From: Bacteroidia bacterium | GTDB taxonomy: Bacteria > Bacteroidota > Bacteroidia > NS11-12g > UBA955 | Assembly (NCBI GenBank): GCA_023228875.1 | Contig: JALOAG010000042.1 | Span: 1-5,331, forward strand | DNA: 5,331 bases | Reading direction: 5' to 3' | Part shown: one piece after another, positions 1-5,198 of the stretch | Layout of the letters: every line of letters begins with the position of its first letter | Numbering within the stretch: position 1 is the first letter of the stretch | The notes under the pieces: model-generated | Seen by the model: only the letters and a program-made list of their open reading frames with translations | What the model was told of the DNA's origin: nothing | The model's database searches: none | Made by a program: the position numbers and the translations under genes

Positions 1-20
1 CAAAATATACAACACTGACA

Positions 21-73
21 ATCAATTAATTATGCACACTTATTGCACTTTTGTTAATACATGCATAATTGAT
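21..73. repeat. Inverted repeat spanning the promoter
   Basis: ATCAATTAATTATGCA (21-36) is the inverse of TGCATAATTGAT (62-73) apart from one extra AATT in the left arm. The right arm lies in the spacer between the two promoter boxes and the left arm lies upstream of the TTTG box. This layout suits an operator for a dimeric regulator or a cruciform. The same repeat occurs at 3352-3404 in copy 2. A regulatory role is inferred. Confidence 0.5.
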
Positions 74-82
74 TTATATTTG
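50..82 (+). promoter_or_regulatory. Bacteroidota-type promoter in element copy 1
   Basis: TTTG at 50-53 and TATATTTG at 75-82 match the Bacteroidota primary sigma consensus TTTG / TAnnTTTG, with a 21-nt spacer that falls inside the usual range. Transcription would start around 87-90 and read right, out of the element, through the attC hairpin and into the C1 genes. The same promoter is present unchanged in copy 2. The call rests on motif and position only. Confidence 0.65.
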
Positions 83-86
83 CCTA

Positions 87-254
87 ATGAAGTTATGGGT
101 GTGGTTGTGCAACAGGCACAGCGGTTTGGCGTCAGGCGGGGTGAGGTGTAAACTTGGAGTTTTGTGCTTCTATTCAAGTTCAGTGCAGGTTGACAGTTTT
201 GTTCTCCGAAACCCGCCCGAACGCAAAGCCCGAAAACGTTATAAGCCATTATAA
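87..254 (+). CDS. Possible leader ORF running from the element through the attC (55 aa)
   Basis: An ATG five bases after the -7 box opens a frame (MKLWVWLCNRH...) that crosses the element boundary, reads through the whole attC hairpin and stops at TAA 252-254, 15 nt before the first C1 gene. The same first 11 codons appear in copy 2, where the frame again crosses a different attC and stops shortly before the cassette gene. Its protein product has no recognisable domain. It may be a real translated leader like the small ORFs at classical attI sites, or chance, since attC regions often carry spurious ORFs. Confidence 0.25.
   Translation: MKLWVWLCNRHSGLASGGVRCKLGVLCFYSSSVQVDSFVLRNPPERKARKRYKPL
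121..247 (+). other. attC-like recombination site upstream of cassette C1
   Basis: The left arm 121-142 (GCGGTTTGGCG...) pairs imperfectly, about 15 of 22 positions, with the right arm 211-232 (ACCCGCCCGAACGCAAAGCC...). A 5-nt spacer separates the right arm from the core G|TTATAAGCC at 238-247. The central part (TTTGTGCTTCTAT ... GGTTGACAGT, 161-197) aligns without gaps to the centre of the attC at 4246-4378 at about 28 of 37 positions. The R'' partner of this attC should lie left of element copy 1, outside the window; alternatively TTGTGCAAC at the element end serves as a degenerate R''. Confidence 0.7.
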
Positions 255-269
255 AAAGACATCACAACA

Positions 270-875
270 ATGAACAGAATACTAATATTTTTAATTTTCA
301 TCACCCCGACAGTATTGTTTGGACAAGGGAAAGCAATTCCAATAAATGTTACGATTTTTAATGAATCGACAGCTATCCCATTTACAAGGTTTGTTACAAC
401 TCCAATTCACCCCGGACTTCAATTAGGGACCGAATTTAATTATAAGGTTAAAGAATATTCCCGACTTTTTCAGACTGCAAACATTAGTTATTTCTATCAC
501 AACTACTTGGCACAAGGCATAGGACTCAACACAGAATTGGGATATGAATATCGACTAAAATTTGGACTTGCAATTTCGGGACTTTTGGGAGTGGGATATA
601 TGCAGACATTTGCAACTGCCGAAGAATTTACGTTTACAAACGGTCAATATGTAAAAAAAGCTGATAAAGGAAACGCAAGATTATATCCGTCATTTTCTAT
701 TAATATTGGCTACTATCTTAAAAAGACAGAAAAAAACAGCCCTAAAATATTTATGCGTTATCAATCTGGGGCTGAGTATCCCTATTCACCTGACTTTATT
801 CCAGTAATGACTCATATCAACTTACATGTTGGCGCTAAATTTTTTATCAAAACAAAGACTAAGAAAAATGAATAA
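270..875 (+). CDS. Exported beta-barrel-like protein, probably outer membrane
   Basis: This 201-residue protein begins with a signal peptide (MNRILIFLIFITPTVLFGQ) with likely cleavage near residue 19. The mature part consists of alternating hydrophobic and aromatic stretches separated by short polar turns (for example around residues 54-78, 85-112, 137-150 and 182-194). This is the usual look of small Bacteroidota outer membrane beta-barrels, although no specific family is recognised. The start is the only ATG that gives a full signal peptide; it lies 31 nt after the cassette core, follows an A-rich leader and has no Shine-Dalgarno site. The 3' end overlaps the next gene by 8 nt (ATGAATAA), so the two are probably translationally coupled and functionally linked. 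Because the gene comes first in the cassette, transcription would come from the promoter at 50-82. Function is unknown; a soluble beta-sandwich protein remains possible. Confidence 0.75.
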   Translation: MNRILIFLIFITPTVLFGQGKAIPINVTIFNESTAIPFTRFVTTPIHPGLQLGTEFNYKVKEYSRLFQTANISYFYHNYLAQGIGLNTELGYEYRLKFGLAISGLLGVGYMQTFATAEEFTFTNGQYVKKADKGNARLYPSFSINIGYYLKKTEKNSPKIFMRYQSGAEYPYSPDFIPVMTHINLHVGAKFFIKTKTKKNE

Positions 876-2049
876 AACTCTATATTTTATCCTTTCTTTA
901 TTTTTGCTAAACTCTTGTCATAAAGGCGAAGATATAACTCCTTCATTTTATAACTGCAATTTCGATTTTGCCGACAGTAGTTTTATAAATCCAAACAACA
1001 ATAAATATCAGTCATTGTTAAACGATATGACTTCCAGTGGCGTAGTTGGGGTTACAATGTCGGTTTTTCATACTCAAACAGGTATATGGATTGGTGCAAG
1101 TGGAAAAGCAGATTTACACAATAATGTTGATATGCAATCTTGTAATATCAGCCGAGTTGGTTCCACAGTAAAAATGTTTACTGCTACCACGGTATTGAAA
1201 CTTATTGAAGAGGGAAAGTTAAATTTGGATGATAAAATTTCATCTTATTTACAAGGAGATGTGATTGATAAAATTGAAAATGCTGACAAAGCAACCATCC
1301 GACAACTGCTTCAACATTCAAGTGGCATATATAACTACATCCAAAATTTAAAATTCCAAACTGCTTCCCTGAATGACTTTATTAGAGAATGGAAACCGAA
1401 CGATTTGTTACAATATGCATATAACCAAAAGGCATACTTTCAACCAGGCGAAGATGTGCGATACTCAAATACAGGTTACATTATGCTCGGAATGTTGATT
1501 GAAAAAATCGAGGGTAAACCTTTTTATAAAGTATTTGAAGATAAAATATTCAACCCACTTGGTTTAACAATGACAAAGTTTGCAGCCGAAGACCATATTC
1601 CATATGGAACTGTAAGAGGATATATTGATATGTATAGTAATTTGCAAGTTGTAGAAAGCACCTATTTTAGTGGTTGGGATTATTACACGGCAGACGGTGG
1701 ATTAATTTCAAATCCATACGATTTAAATGTTTTCTTTCGAGCCTTAATGAGTGGTCAAATAATAAGTTCAAATTCTTTGAACGAAATGCTGACTTGGAAA
1801 ATACCCAAAGAGCCGGACCCTGATTTCTTCCCAATATCTTATGGATTGGGAATTTTTAAAATTGAAACAGATAAAGGAATTGCTTATATGCACAGCGGTG
1901 ATGCAGTTGGTTATTATGCAAATATGCTTTATTTCCCAGACGACAACACGTCCGTTGTTTATGCTGTAAACAGTAACTATGGAAAGATTGACCAATTCGT
2001 ATCAACAAAAAAAGCAATCGAAAAAATAATAAATGAGACAAAAGAATAA
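868..2049 (+). CDS. Serine beta-lactamase-like hydrolase (class C PBP/esterase family), lipoprotein
   Basis: This 393-residue protein belongs to the beta-lactamase/class C PBP superfamily, which includes DD-peptidases, esterases and AmpC-type lactamases. The three active-site motifs are visible: SxxK as S99-T-V-K102, Y199-S-N201, and H342-S-G344 in place of the KTG of classical beta-lactamases. An LLQHSSG segment (147-153) matches the conserved LLxHtSG of the family. HxG is common in the esterase and peptidase branches, so true antibiotic resistance should not be assumed. The N-terminus is a lipoprotein signal with LNSC and the acylated cysteine at C17, which places the enzyme in the cell envelope. 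ATG 868 is chosen over an in-frame upstream ATG at 826 because it gives this signal peptide directly. It overlaps the barrel-like gene by 8 nt and ends 2 nt before the R'' core of attC1. The length is normal for the family. Confidence 0.9.
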   Translation: MNKTLYFILSLFLLNSCHKGEDITPSFYNCNFDFADSSFINPNNNKYQSLLNDMTSSGVVGVTMSVFHTQTGIWIGASGKADLHNNVDMQSCNISRVGSTVKMFTATTVLKLIEEGKLNLDDKISSYLQGDVIDKIENADKATIRQLLQHSSGIYNYIQNLKFQTASLNDFIREWKPNDLLQYAYNQKAYFQPGEDVRYSNTGYIMLGMLIEKIEGKPFYKVFEDKIFNPLGLTMTKFAAEDHIPYGTVRGYIDMYSNLQVVESTYFSGWDYYTADGGLISNPYDLNVFFRALMSGQIISSNSLNEMLTWKIPKEPDPDFFPISYGLGIFKIETDKGIAYMHSGDAVGYYANMLYFPDDNTSVVYAVNSNYGKIDQFVSTKKAIEKIINETKE

Positions 2050-2050
2050 C

Positions 2051-2184
2051 GGCTTATAACATCGTAAATAAAACATTTGGCAGTCAGTGGGTTATCGAAC
2101 GTTTCAGCTCGTATCAAAAGTACTTGTAACTTGATAGATAAGTGCTTCGAAATGCCAAACGTTTCATACACGCATCCGTTAGGC
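2051..2184 (+). other. attC-like site between cassettes C1 and C2
   Basis: R'' is GGCTTATAAC (2051-2060) and R' is G|TTAGGCG starting at 2178. The arms 2064-2082 (GTAAATAAAACATTTGGCA) and 2153-2169 (TGCCAAACGTTTCATAC) form an imperfect hairpin, perfect over TTTGGCA/TGCCAAA. The total length of about 134 bp is like the long attC sites of chromosomal integrons. The 14-mer AAGTGCTTCGAAAT (2140-2153) recurs at 4333-4346 in the C3/C4 site, which supports a common origin of the sites. This site is intact, with no element in it. Confidence 0.75.
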
Positions 2185-2192
2185 GTAATATT

Positions 2193-2960
2193 ATGAGACA
2201 GCTACTACACGACATAGAATTTAAAGAAACTCATAGCCGACTCGGTTTGAAAATTAATTCACATCTAAACGGACTTGACAAAAGTAAAAAGGATGACAAA
2301 CAGAAAATTTTAGAGCTATGTCAAATTGGAAAATTATTAGCGACATACTTTAATGACTTTGAAATTACCCAAGTTATCGAAAAACCTGACTTCATAATCT
2401 CAAATGGGCAGACACAATTCGGACTTGAACACGAATTAATTTTGGACTCAAAAGCTAAAGCACAAGAAGGATTTTATGAAAACATTTGCGAGAAGGTCGA
2501 AGTTAATTTAGAAAATGACCCTTCTGTTCCAAATGTTCTAGTTAATTTACATTTGAAGGACAATTTGAGTTTTAAAATCAATGACAAAACAGACCTAATA
2601 ACACGACTAACAGAGTTGGATAAACATTTTATTTTGACAGGGGAACTTTACGATAATGACATCGTGAATAATGCACACAGGATGAAACACACTCAAAAAA
2701 GTGTGAACGCAAATTTTGGAGCATATTGGCAAAAGGCTATAACAAAGGACTTAATACTTGAATACGTTTCAAAAAAGGAAAGTAAAATTTCTGCTTACAG
2801 ACAAAATACAAAGTTACCTCTGTGGTTGGTTTTAATAATCGGTGGCGTTGGACAAAGTTCGTTTGAGGTAAATGAATTGCTAAATATTGAATTAACGACC
2901 GACTTTCACAAAGTATTTTTATATGAAGACTTTGACAACAAATTGTATGAACTTAAATAG
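2193..2960 (+). CDS. Hypothetical protein with a PD-(D/E)XK-like motif
   Basis: This is a soluble 255-residue protein with no signal peptide. After a mostly helical N-terminus comes a beta-hairpin-like segment IEKPDFIIS...FGLEHE (62-81). The order P65-D66 then E79-x-E81, set between hydrophobic strands, resembles the core of PD-(D/E)XK nuclease-fold proteins. The usual lysine of ExK is replaced by glutamate, so nuclease activity is uncertain. A later stretch (LPLWLVLIIGGVG, 208-220, and FHKVFLYEDFDNKLYEL, 238-254) looks like buried strands near the end of such folds. ATG 2193, 14 nt after the cassette core, is chosen; an upstream in-frame GTG at 2142 lies inside attC1 and is unlikely. It is the second cassette in its interval, so it would be read from the promoter at 50-82. 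Proteins of this kind occur in defence and mobile-element settings, but no specific role can be assigned. Confidence 0.75.
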   Translation: MRQLLHDIEFKETHSRLGLKINSHLNGLDKSKKDDKQKILELCQIGKLLATYFNDFEITQVIEKPDFIISNGQTQFGLEHELILDSKAKAQEGFYENICEKVEVNLENDPSVPNVLVNLHLKDNLSFKINDKTDLITRLTELDKHFILTGELYDNDIVNNAHRMKHTQKSVNANFGAYWQKAITKDLILEYVSKKESKISAYRQNTKLPLWLVLIIGGVGQSSFEVNELLNIELTTDFHKVFLYEDFDNKLYELK

Positions 2961-3021
2961 AAATACTACGCCTAACAGGGGTAGCTGTTGCACAACTCTC
3001 TAAAAAAAGAAAAAAACATCA

Positions 3022-3046
3022 AAAACGGCTTCATTAGAAGCGTTTT
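3022..3046 (+). terminator. Terminator-like hairpin at the left end of the element
   Basis: AAAACGGCTTC (3022-3032) pairs with GAAGCGTTTT (3037-3046) with one bulged G and an ATTA loop. It is a C/G-containing core flanked by A and T tracts, as in bidirectional intrinsic terminators, with a further T6 run at 3058-3063. It lies about 60 nt after the end of the C2 gene and would stop transcripts of the C1-C2 block. The same hairpin is at 5253-5277. Confidence 0.55.
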
Positions 3047-3174
3047 AAGCACACTTGTTTTTTCAACTATGCTTTTTAAGTTGGTTTTTTGGGTGGTTTA
3101 TATAGGAGTTGTGAGCGTTGTGATGTAGTCAATAAAAAAACGAAAGGTGTTTTGCGCAGTTGCCTCTATTTTTT

Positions 3175-3270
3175 GCATGGCTCGCGCTATGCTGTATCAA
3201 GGGTTTGTGATAATAAGCGATAAAAAATGTCAGTTGGTACCAAGCTGTCAATGCTTACTTGATACAACAT
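3175..3270. repeat. Nested inverted repeats in the element core
   Basis: Three pairings are visible. GCATGGC-TCGC-GCTATGC (3175-3192) is a 7-bp stem, counting a G-U, with a four-base loop. ATGCTGTATCAAG (3189-3201) pairs with CTTGATACAACAT (3258-3270) at 12 of 13 positions. The latter encloses the 10-bp palindrome TTGGTACCAA (3234-3243), which is flanked by CAG and CTG. The first two pairings overlap by four bases and are therefore alternatives. This may be a structured RNA or a protein-binding site used in mobility; no known RNA family is recognised. Confidence 0.55.
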
Positions 3271-3380
3271 TTTTGGTTGAATATCCTTACGTCCCTGCAT
3301 GCATCAAAGATAAAAAAAGAAATTTTTAAGGCAAAATATACAACACTGACAATCAATTAATTATGCACACTTATTGCACT

Positions 3381-3413
3381 TTTGTTAATACATGCATAAT
3401 TGATTTATATTTG
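3381..3413 (+). promoter_or_regulatory. Bacteroidota-type promoter in element copy 2
   Basis: TTTG at 3381-3384 and TATATTTG at 3406-3413, spacer 21 nt, are identical to copy 1. The promoter faces cassettes C3 and C4, which have no other obvious shared promoter. The inverted repeat at 3352-3404 overlaps the spacer and could regulate it. Confidence 0.65.
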
Positions 3414-3417
3414 CCTA

Positions 3418-3546
3418 ATGAAGTTATGGGTGTGGTTGTGCAACAGGCACAAGGTATTGGCAATACCCGCTGGACAGCTTGTTTATAATTTAAAGTTTCC
3501 AAGTGCGGGCATCGCCAATACCCAATCCGTTAGCGGTCATGCTTAG
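3418..3546 (+). CDS. Possible leader ORF running from element copy 2 through the attC (42 aa)
   Basis: The frame starts at the same ATG as in copy 1 and encodes the same first 11 residues (MKLWVWLCNRH). It then diverges as it reads through a different attC hairpin and stops at TAG 3544-3546, just inside C3 and 31 nt before the chosen start of the C3 gene. That two unrelated attC sequences both stay open in this frame is suggestive but not proof; the frame is short. Confidence 0.25.
   Translation: MKLWVWLCNRHKVLAIPAGQLVYNLKFPSAGIANTQSVSGHA
3453..3536 (+). other. Right part of the attC between C2 and C3, split by the element
   Basis: GGTATTGGCAATACCCGC (3453-3470) pairs with GCGGGCATCGCCAATACCC (3505-3523), interrupted only by G-T type mismatches, which makes it the strongest attC stem in the window. 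The core G|TTAGCGG follows at 3529-3536. The matching R'' of cassette C2, ACGCCTAAC, lies at 2968-2976 on the other side of the element, so the site is interrupted. The stem sequence differs from the attC after copy 1, which shows that this hairpin is not part of the element. Confidence 0.7.
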
Positions 3547-4372
3547 ACAGGTACTACATAAAATTGACAGACCAGAAATGAAGCTTAGACTTATAATTTT
3601 TGCAATCTTTTTTATTTATTCCAGTGCTTGGGGACAAGTCTCAAAACCTATTACAATAAAGTGGGTTGACAATCTTTCAGGTGACTTTTCATTTACAAAT
3701 AACTGGAGTTATCCCCTCGGTGTTGAAATGAAGTCCGATGGGAAAGCAGGTTGCGCAGACGGAGGTTTTTGTCCTCAACGCTGTTATTCAATGCTTGATA
3801 GTAATGGTATTGTCCTTAAAGACTCTGCTCAAATATTTTATCAACTCTTGGACACAGCACATCAATTCCATTCAATACAATGTGAAGCTTGGTGTTATGA
3901 ATGGGCAGGAACAGATTTTATTGAAGTATTCAGAAAAAATAAAGACAGCATATTTTGCTATACTTCGACTGGCATTGCAACACATTGCAGTTTGCAACTT
4001 GAAATTCTGAAAAATATTTGCAAAGCGACTATTGACTTAAATAGTATAACACCTGACGGAAGCGCCATCTATTACTGCACTGACGGATACATTACAATTG
4101 ACAAAAAACTATGGGAAAAAGGAATAATGAAGGCGGAATTCAATTTCAATTTTGAACACAAAGAGAATCCCCAAAAACCAATTTATTGGAGAGGAAAAAT
4201 CTATGCAAAAATTAAGACGAATTAAACAGCTAAAAAAAGCACGACCCGCTAACAGCACCTACAAGAAATTGGCGGTTCAGTGGTTAAATCAAGCTTTGTG
4301 CTTCTATCAAAGTTTCTGCTTGGTTGACAGTGAAGTGCTTCGAAATCGCCACCTTCGGGTAGCTGCAAAACG
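3530..4372 (+). mobile_element. Integron-like gene cassette C3
   Basis: The start GTTAGCGGTCATGCTT matches the reverse complement of its end, GTTAGCGGGTCGTGCTTT, with one gap and one mismatch; the R'' core is at 4246-4253. The 843-bp cassette ends at the G4372|TT cut. It holds one gene and an intact attC. Confidence 0.7.
3578..4225 (+). CDS. Secreted cysteine-rich protein of unknown function
   Basis: The 215-residue product begins with a clear signal peptide, MKLRLIIFAIFFIYSSAWGQ, with cleavage near residue 18-20, so it is exported to the periplasm or beyond. The mature part has nine cysteines, among them CxxxxxxCxxxC near residues 58-69 (GCADGGFCPQRC), a CEAWC pair, and singles in FCYT, HCSL, ICKA and YYCTD. 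This suggests several disulfides. No family is recognised. ATG 3578 is chosen because it starts the signal peptide; an in-frame ATG at 3539 sits within the cassette terminal repeat and would add 13 polar residues. The gene is first in its block and would be read from the promoter at 3381-3413, with the attC hairpin in the leader. It ends 20 nt before the R'' core. Confidence 0.75.
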   Translation: MKLRLIIFAIFFIYSSAWGQVSKPITIKWVDNLSGDFSFTNNWSYPLGVEMKSDGKAGCADGGFCPQRCYSMLDSNGIVLKDSAQIFYQLLDTAHQFHSIQCEAWCYEWAGTDFIEVFRKNKDSIFCYTSTGIATHCSLQLEILKNICKATIDLNSITPDGSAIYYCTDGYITIDKKLWEKGIMKAEFNFNFEHKENPQKPIYWRGKIYAKIKTN

Positions 4373-4378
4373 TTAGGC
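4246..4378 (+). other. attC-like site between cassettes C3 and C4
   Basis: R'' is CCGCTAAC (4246-4253) and R' is G|TTAGGCGC at 4372-4380. The left arm CAGCACCTAC...TTGGCG pairs imperfectly with the right arm CGCCACCTTCGGGTAGCTG. The centre shares TTTGTGCTTCTAT and GGTTGACAGT with the site at 121-247, at the same spacing, and AAGTGCTTCGAAAT with the site at 2051-2184. The nine bases GGGTAGCTG (4357-4365) also occur at the left edge of the element (2979-2987, 5210-5218). No element is inserted in this site. Confidence 0.75.
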
Positions 4379-4384
4379 GCAAGT

Positions 4385-5188
4385 ATGACGAAAGAAACAA
4401 ACGCAAGAATGACAAACAAGAAAACATACATTTCTAAGAATGACTTTCATAGCGCACATCAATTTGCGAAAATAAATAAGCACATAGACATCTGTTTGAC
4501 TTTAATTGAAAGACTTATAAAAATTAACGATAAGTGTAGAACTGAAGTGGCAAACAATCTCAAAATTGAAAATTATATCATTGATTATCGAGCTGACCAA
4601 TTTGGTTACTATGACAACACCTTAAAAAGCATTTACTATTCCTGTTTTTCTTTAAAATACGTCTACGACATAAGTACTTTTATGAATTTTAAAGAAATTG
4701 ACAATACAATCGGCCTCACGCTTGACAATCAAAGAGCTTATATCACGTTTACTGCAATTGTTAAATTATCGAGCATGTTTGAATACACTCGAAAAGTATA
4801 TGAAAAAAATATTTCAGGCAAACCGTATTTTGACAAGCTCCGAGAAAAATATTCTGACAAAGTTGACTCATTGGAGCTTCTGAATAATTTTCGCAACACA
4901 ATTCATAGTAATGGTAAATGGAAGCCAAAAAACAATGCTGACAATCTAACATATAGCCTAAGGGAGGGTGAACAGGTGATTAAACCTGGCGAAACTTTCA
5001 AATATGACCACTGGAAAATTTACCGAATTATTAAAGACTGTTTGGAGCTGAATAAGTTGATGGCCTTGGACAATGAAGCAGAACGGCTAAGACAAACAAG
5101 GATTGAAATAAATGGACAAAAATTAGCTGTACTTAAAACCGACATGACAACTGAAGACTGGGAAAGAATTTTTTACAATCAACGATGA
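4385..5188 (+). CDS. Hypothetical helical protein with HEPN-like RNxxH motif
   Basis: This is a soluble 267-residue protein, mainly predicted helical, with no signal peptide or membrane segment. LLNNFRNTIHSNGKW (165-179) contains R170-N-T-I-H174, which resembles the RN...H active-site motif of HEPN-type RNases and of related helical proteins common in Bacteroidota. The spacing between R and H is one residue shorter than the classical Rx4-6H, so activity is doubtful. It has a region of conserved-looking aromatics around 63-95 and a charged C-terminal helix (218-240). ATG 4385, 12 nt after the cassette core, fits the usual cassette layout; the in-frame ATG at 4409 is an alternative. It would be co-transcribed with the C3 gene from the element promoter, and the hairpin at 5253-5277 would end the transcript. 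The specific function is unknown. Confidence 0.75.
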   Translation: MTKETNARMTNKKTYISKNDFHSAHQFAKINKHIDICLTLIERLIKINDKCRTEVANNLKIENYIIDYRADQFGYYDNTLKSIYYSCFSLKYVYDISTFMNFKEIDNTIGLTLDNQRAYITFTAIVKLSSMFEYTRKVYEKNISGKPYFDKLREKYSDKVDSLELLNNFRNTIHSNGKWKPKNNADNLTYSLREGEQVIKPGETFKYDHWKIYRIIKDCLELNKLMALDNEAERLRQTRIEINGQKLAVLKTDMTTEDWERIFYNQR

Positions 5189-5198
5189 CAAAATACCA

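Larger units (their letters stand above)
1..120 (+). mobile_element. Repeated attC-associated element, copy 1 (right 120 bp only)
   Basis: These bases are identical, 120 of 120, to 3332-3451, the right end of the complete copy. Identity stops sharply at 120/121, where an unrelated attC hairpin starts (GCGGTTTGGC here, AGGTATTGGC after copy 2). The segment contains an outward promoter and ends in the terminal inverted repeat GTTGTGCAACAG (104-115) followed by GCACA. The rest of the copy lies outside the window. Its position just upstream of the C1 genes means it most likely drives them. Confidence 0.85.
239..2178 (+). mobile_element. Integron-like gene cassette C1 (two genes)
   Basis: The cassette starts at the G|TT cut of GTTATAAGCC and its R'' is GGCTTATAAC at 2051-2060. 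The inverted match extends to 14 of 15 positions (GTTATAAGCCATTAT against GTTATAAGCCGTTAT). It ends at the G before TTAGGCG at 2178. It is long for a cassette and holds a two-gene overlapping operon, whereas most cassettes hold one gene. Confidence 0.7.
2979..3451 (+). mobile_element. Complete copy of the attC-associated repeat element (promoter/terminator module)
   Basis: The left 122 bp are identical to 5210-5331 and the right 120 bp to 1-120. The ends carry the 12-bp perfect inverted repeats CTGTTGCACAAC (2985-2996) and GTTGTGCAACAG (3435-3446), with conserved outer flanks GGGTAG and GCACA. The left junction is directly after R'' GCCTAACA plus one variable base (G here, T in copy 3). The right junction is directly before an attC hairpin. 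The element has no credible protein gene. In order it holds a terminator-like hairpin, a nested inverted-repeat core and an outward promoter. It could be a MITE of an unseen insertion sequence that targets attC, or a promoter cassette recombining at G|TTGCAC (2987/2988) with R'' GTGCAAC (3438-3444). Confidence 0.85.
2179..3529 (+). mobile_element. Integron-like gene cassette C2, interrupted by the 473-bp element
   Basis: The cassette begins at the cut in GTTAGGCGTAATATT and its R'' end reads GTTAGGCGTAGTATT on the opposite strand (core at 2968-2976), matching at 14 of 15 positions. The rest of its attC is displaced by the element and resumes at 3452, ending at the G3529|TT cut. Without the element the cassette would be about 880 bp. 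Confidence 0.65.

Noticed and set aside
40..249. Reverse-strand frame of 69 codons across the promoter and attC
   Set aside because: It is an open frame created by the attC hairpin and the element end, has no domain, and opposes the promoter and the C1 operon.
868..2049. Calling the hydrolase an antibiotic-resistance AmpC
   Set aside because: The third motif is HSG rather than KTG and the family is broad; the sequence alone does not support a resistance claim.
1768..2171. Several reverse-strand frames opposite the serine hydrolase gene and attC1
   Set aside because: They are shadows of a well-supported gene with intact catalytic motifs on the forward strand.
2142..2192. N-terminal extension of the C2 protein from GTG 2142
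   Set aside because: The 17 extra codons lie inside the attC right arm and R' core; ATG 2193 has the usual distance from the cassette core.
3147..3329. 60-codon frame with GTG start inside the element
   Set aside because: It has no ATG start, no RBS, low-complexity composition, and runs over the nested inverted repeats; structure explains this segment better than coding.
2979..3451. Element as a group IIC-attC intron
   Set aside because: It is much too short to hold a reverse transcriptase, no GTGCG-type 5' end or domain V-like hairpin was found on either strand, and introns do not have terminal inverted repeats.
3503..3577. N-terminal extension of the C3 protein from GTG 3503 or ATG 3539
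   Set aside because: These starts lie in the attC arm or the cassette terminal repeat, and the signal peptide begins at ATG 3578.
4152..4376. 74-codon forward frame overlapping the end of the C3 gene and attC3
   Set aside because: It is mostly attC sequence, out of frame with the real gene, and has no recognisable domain.
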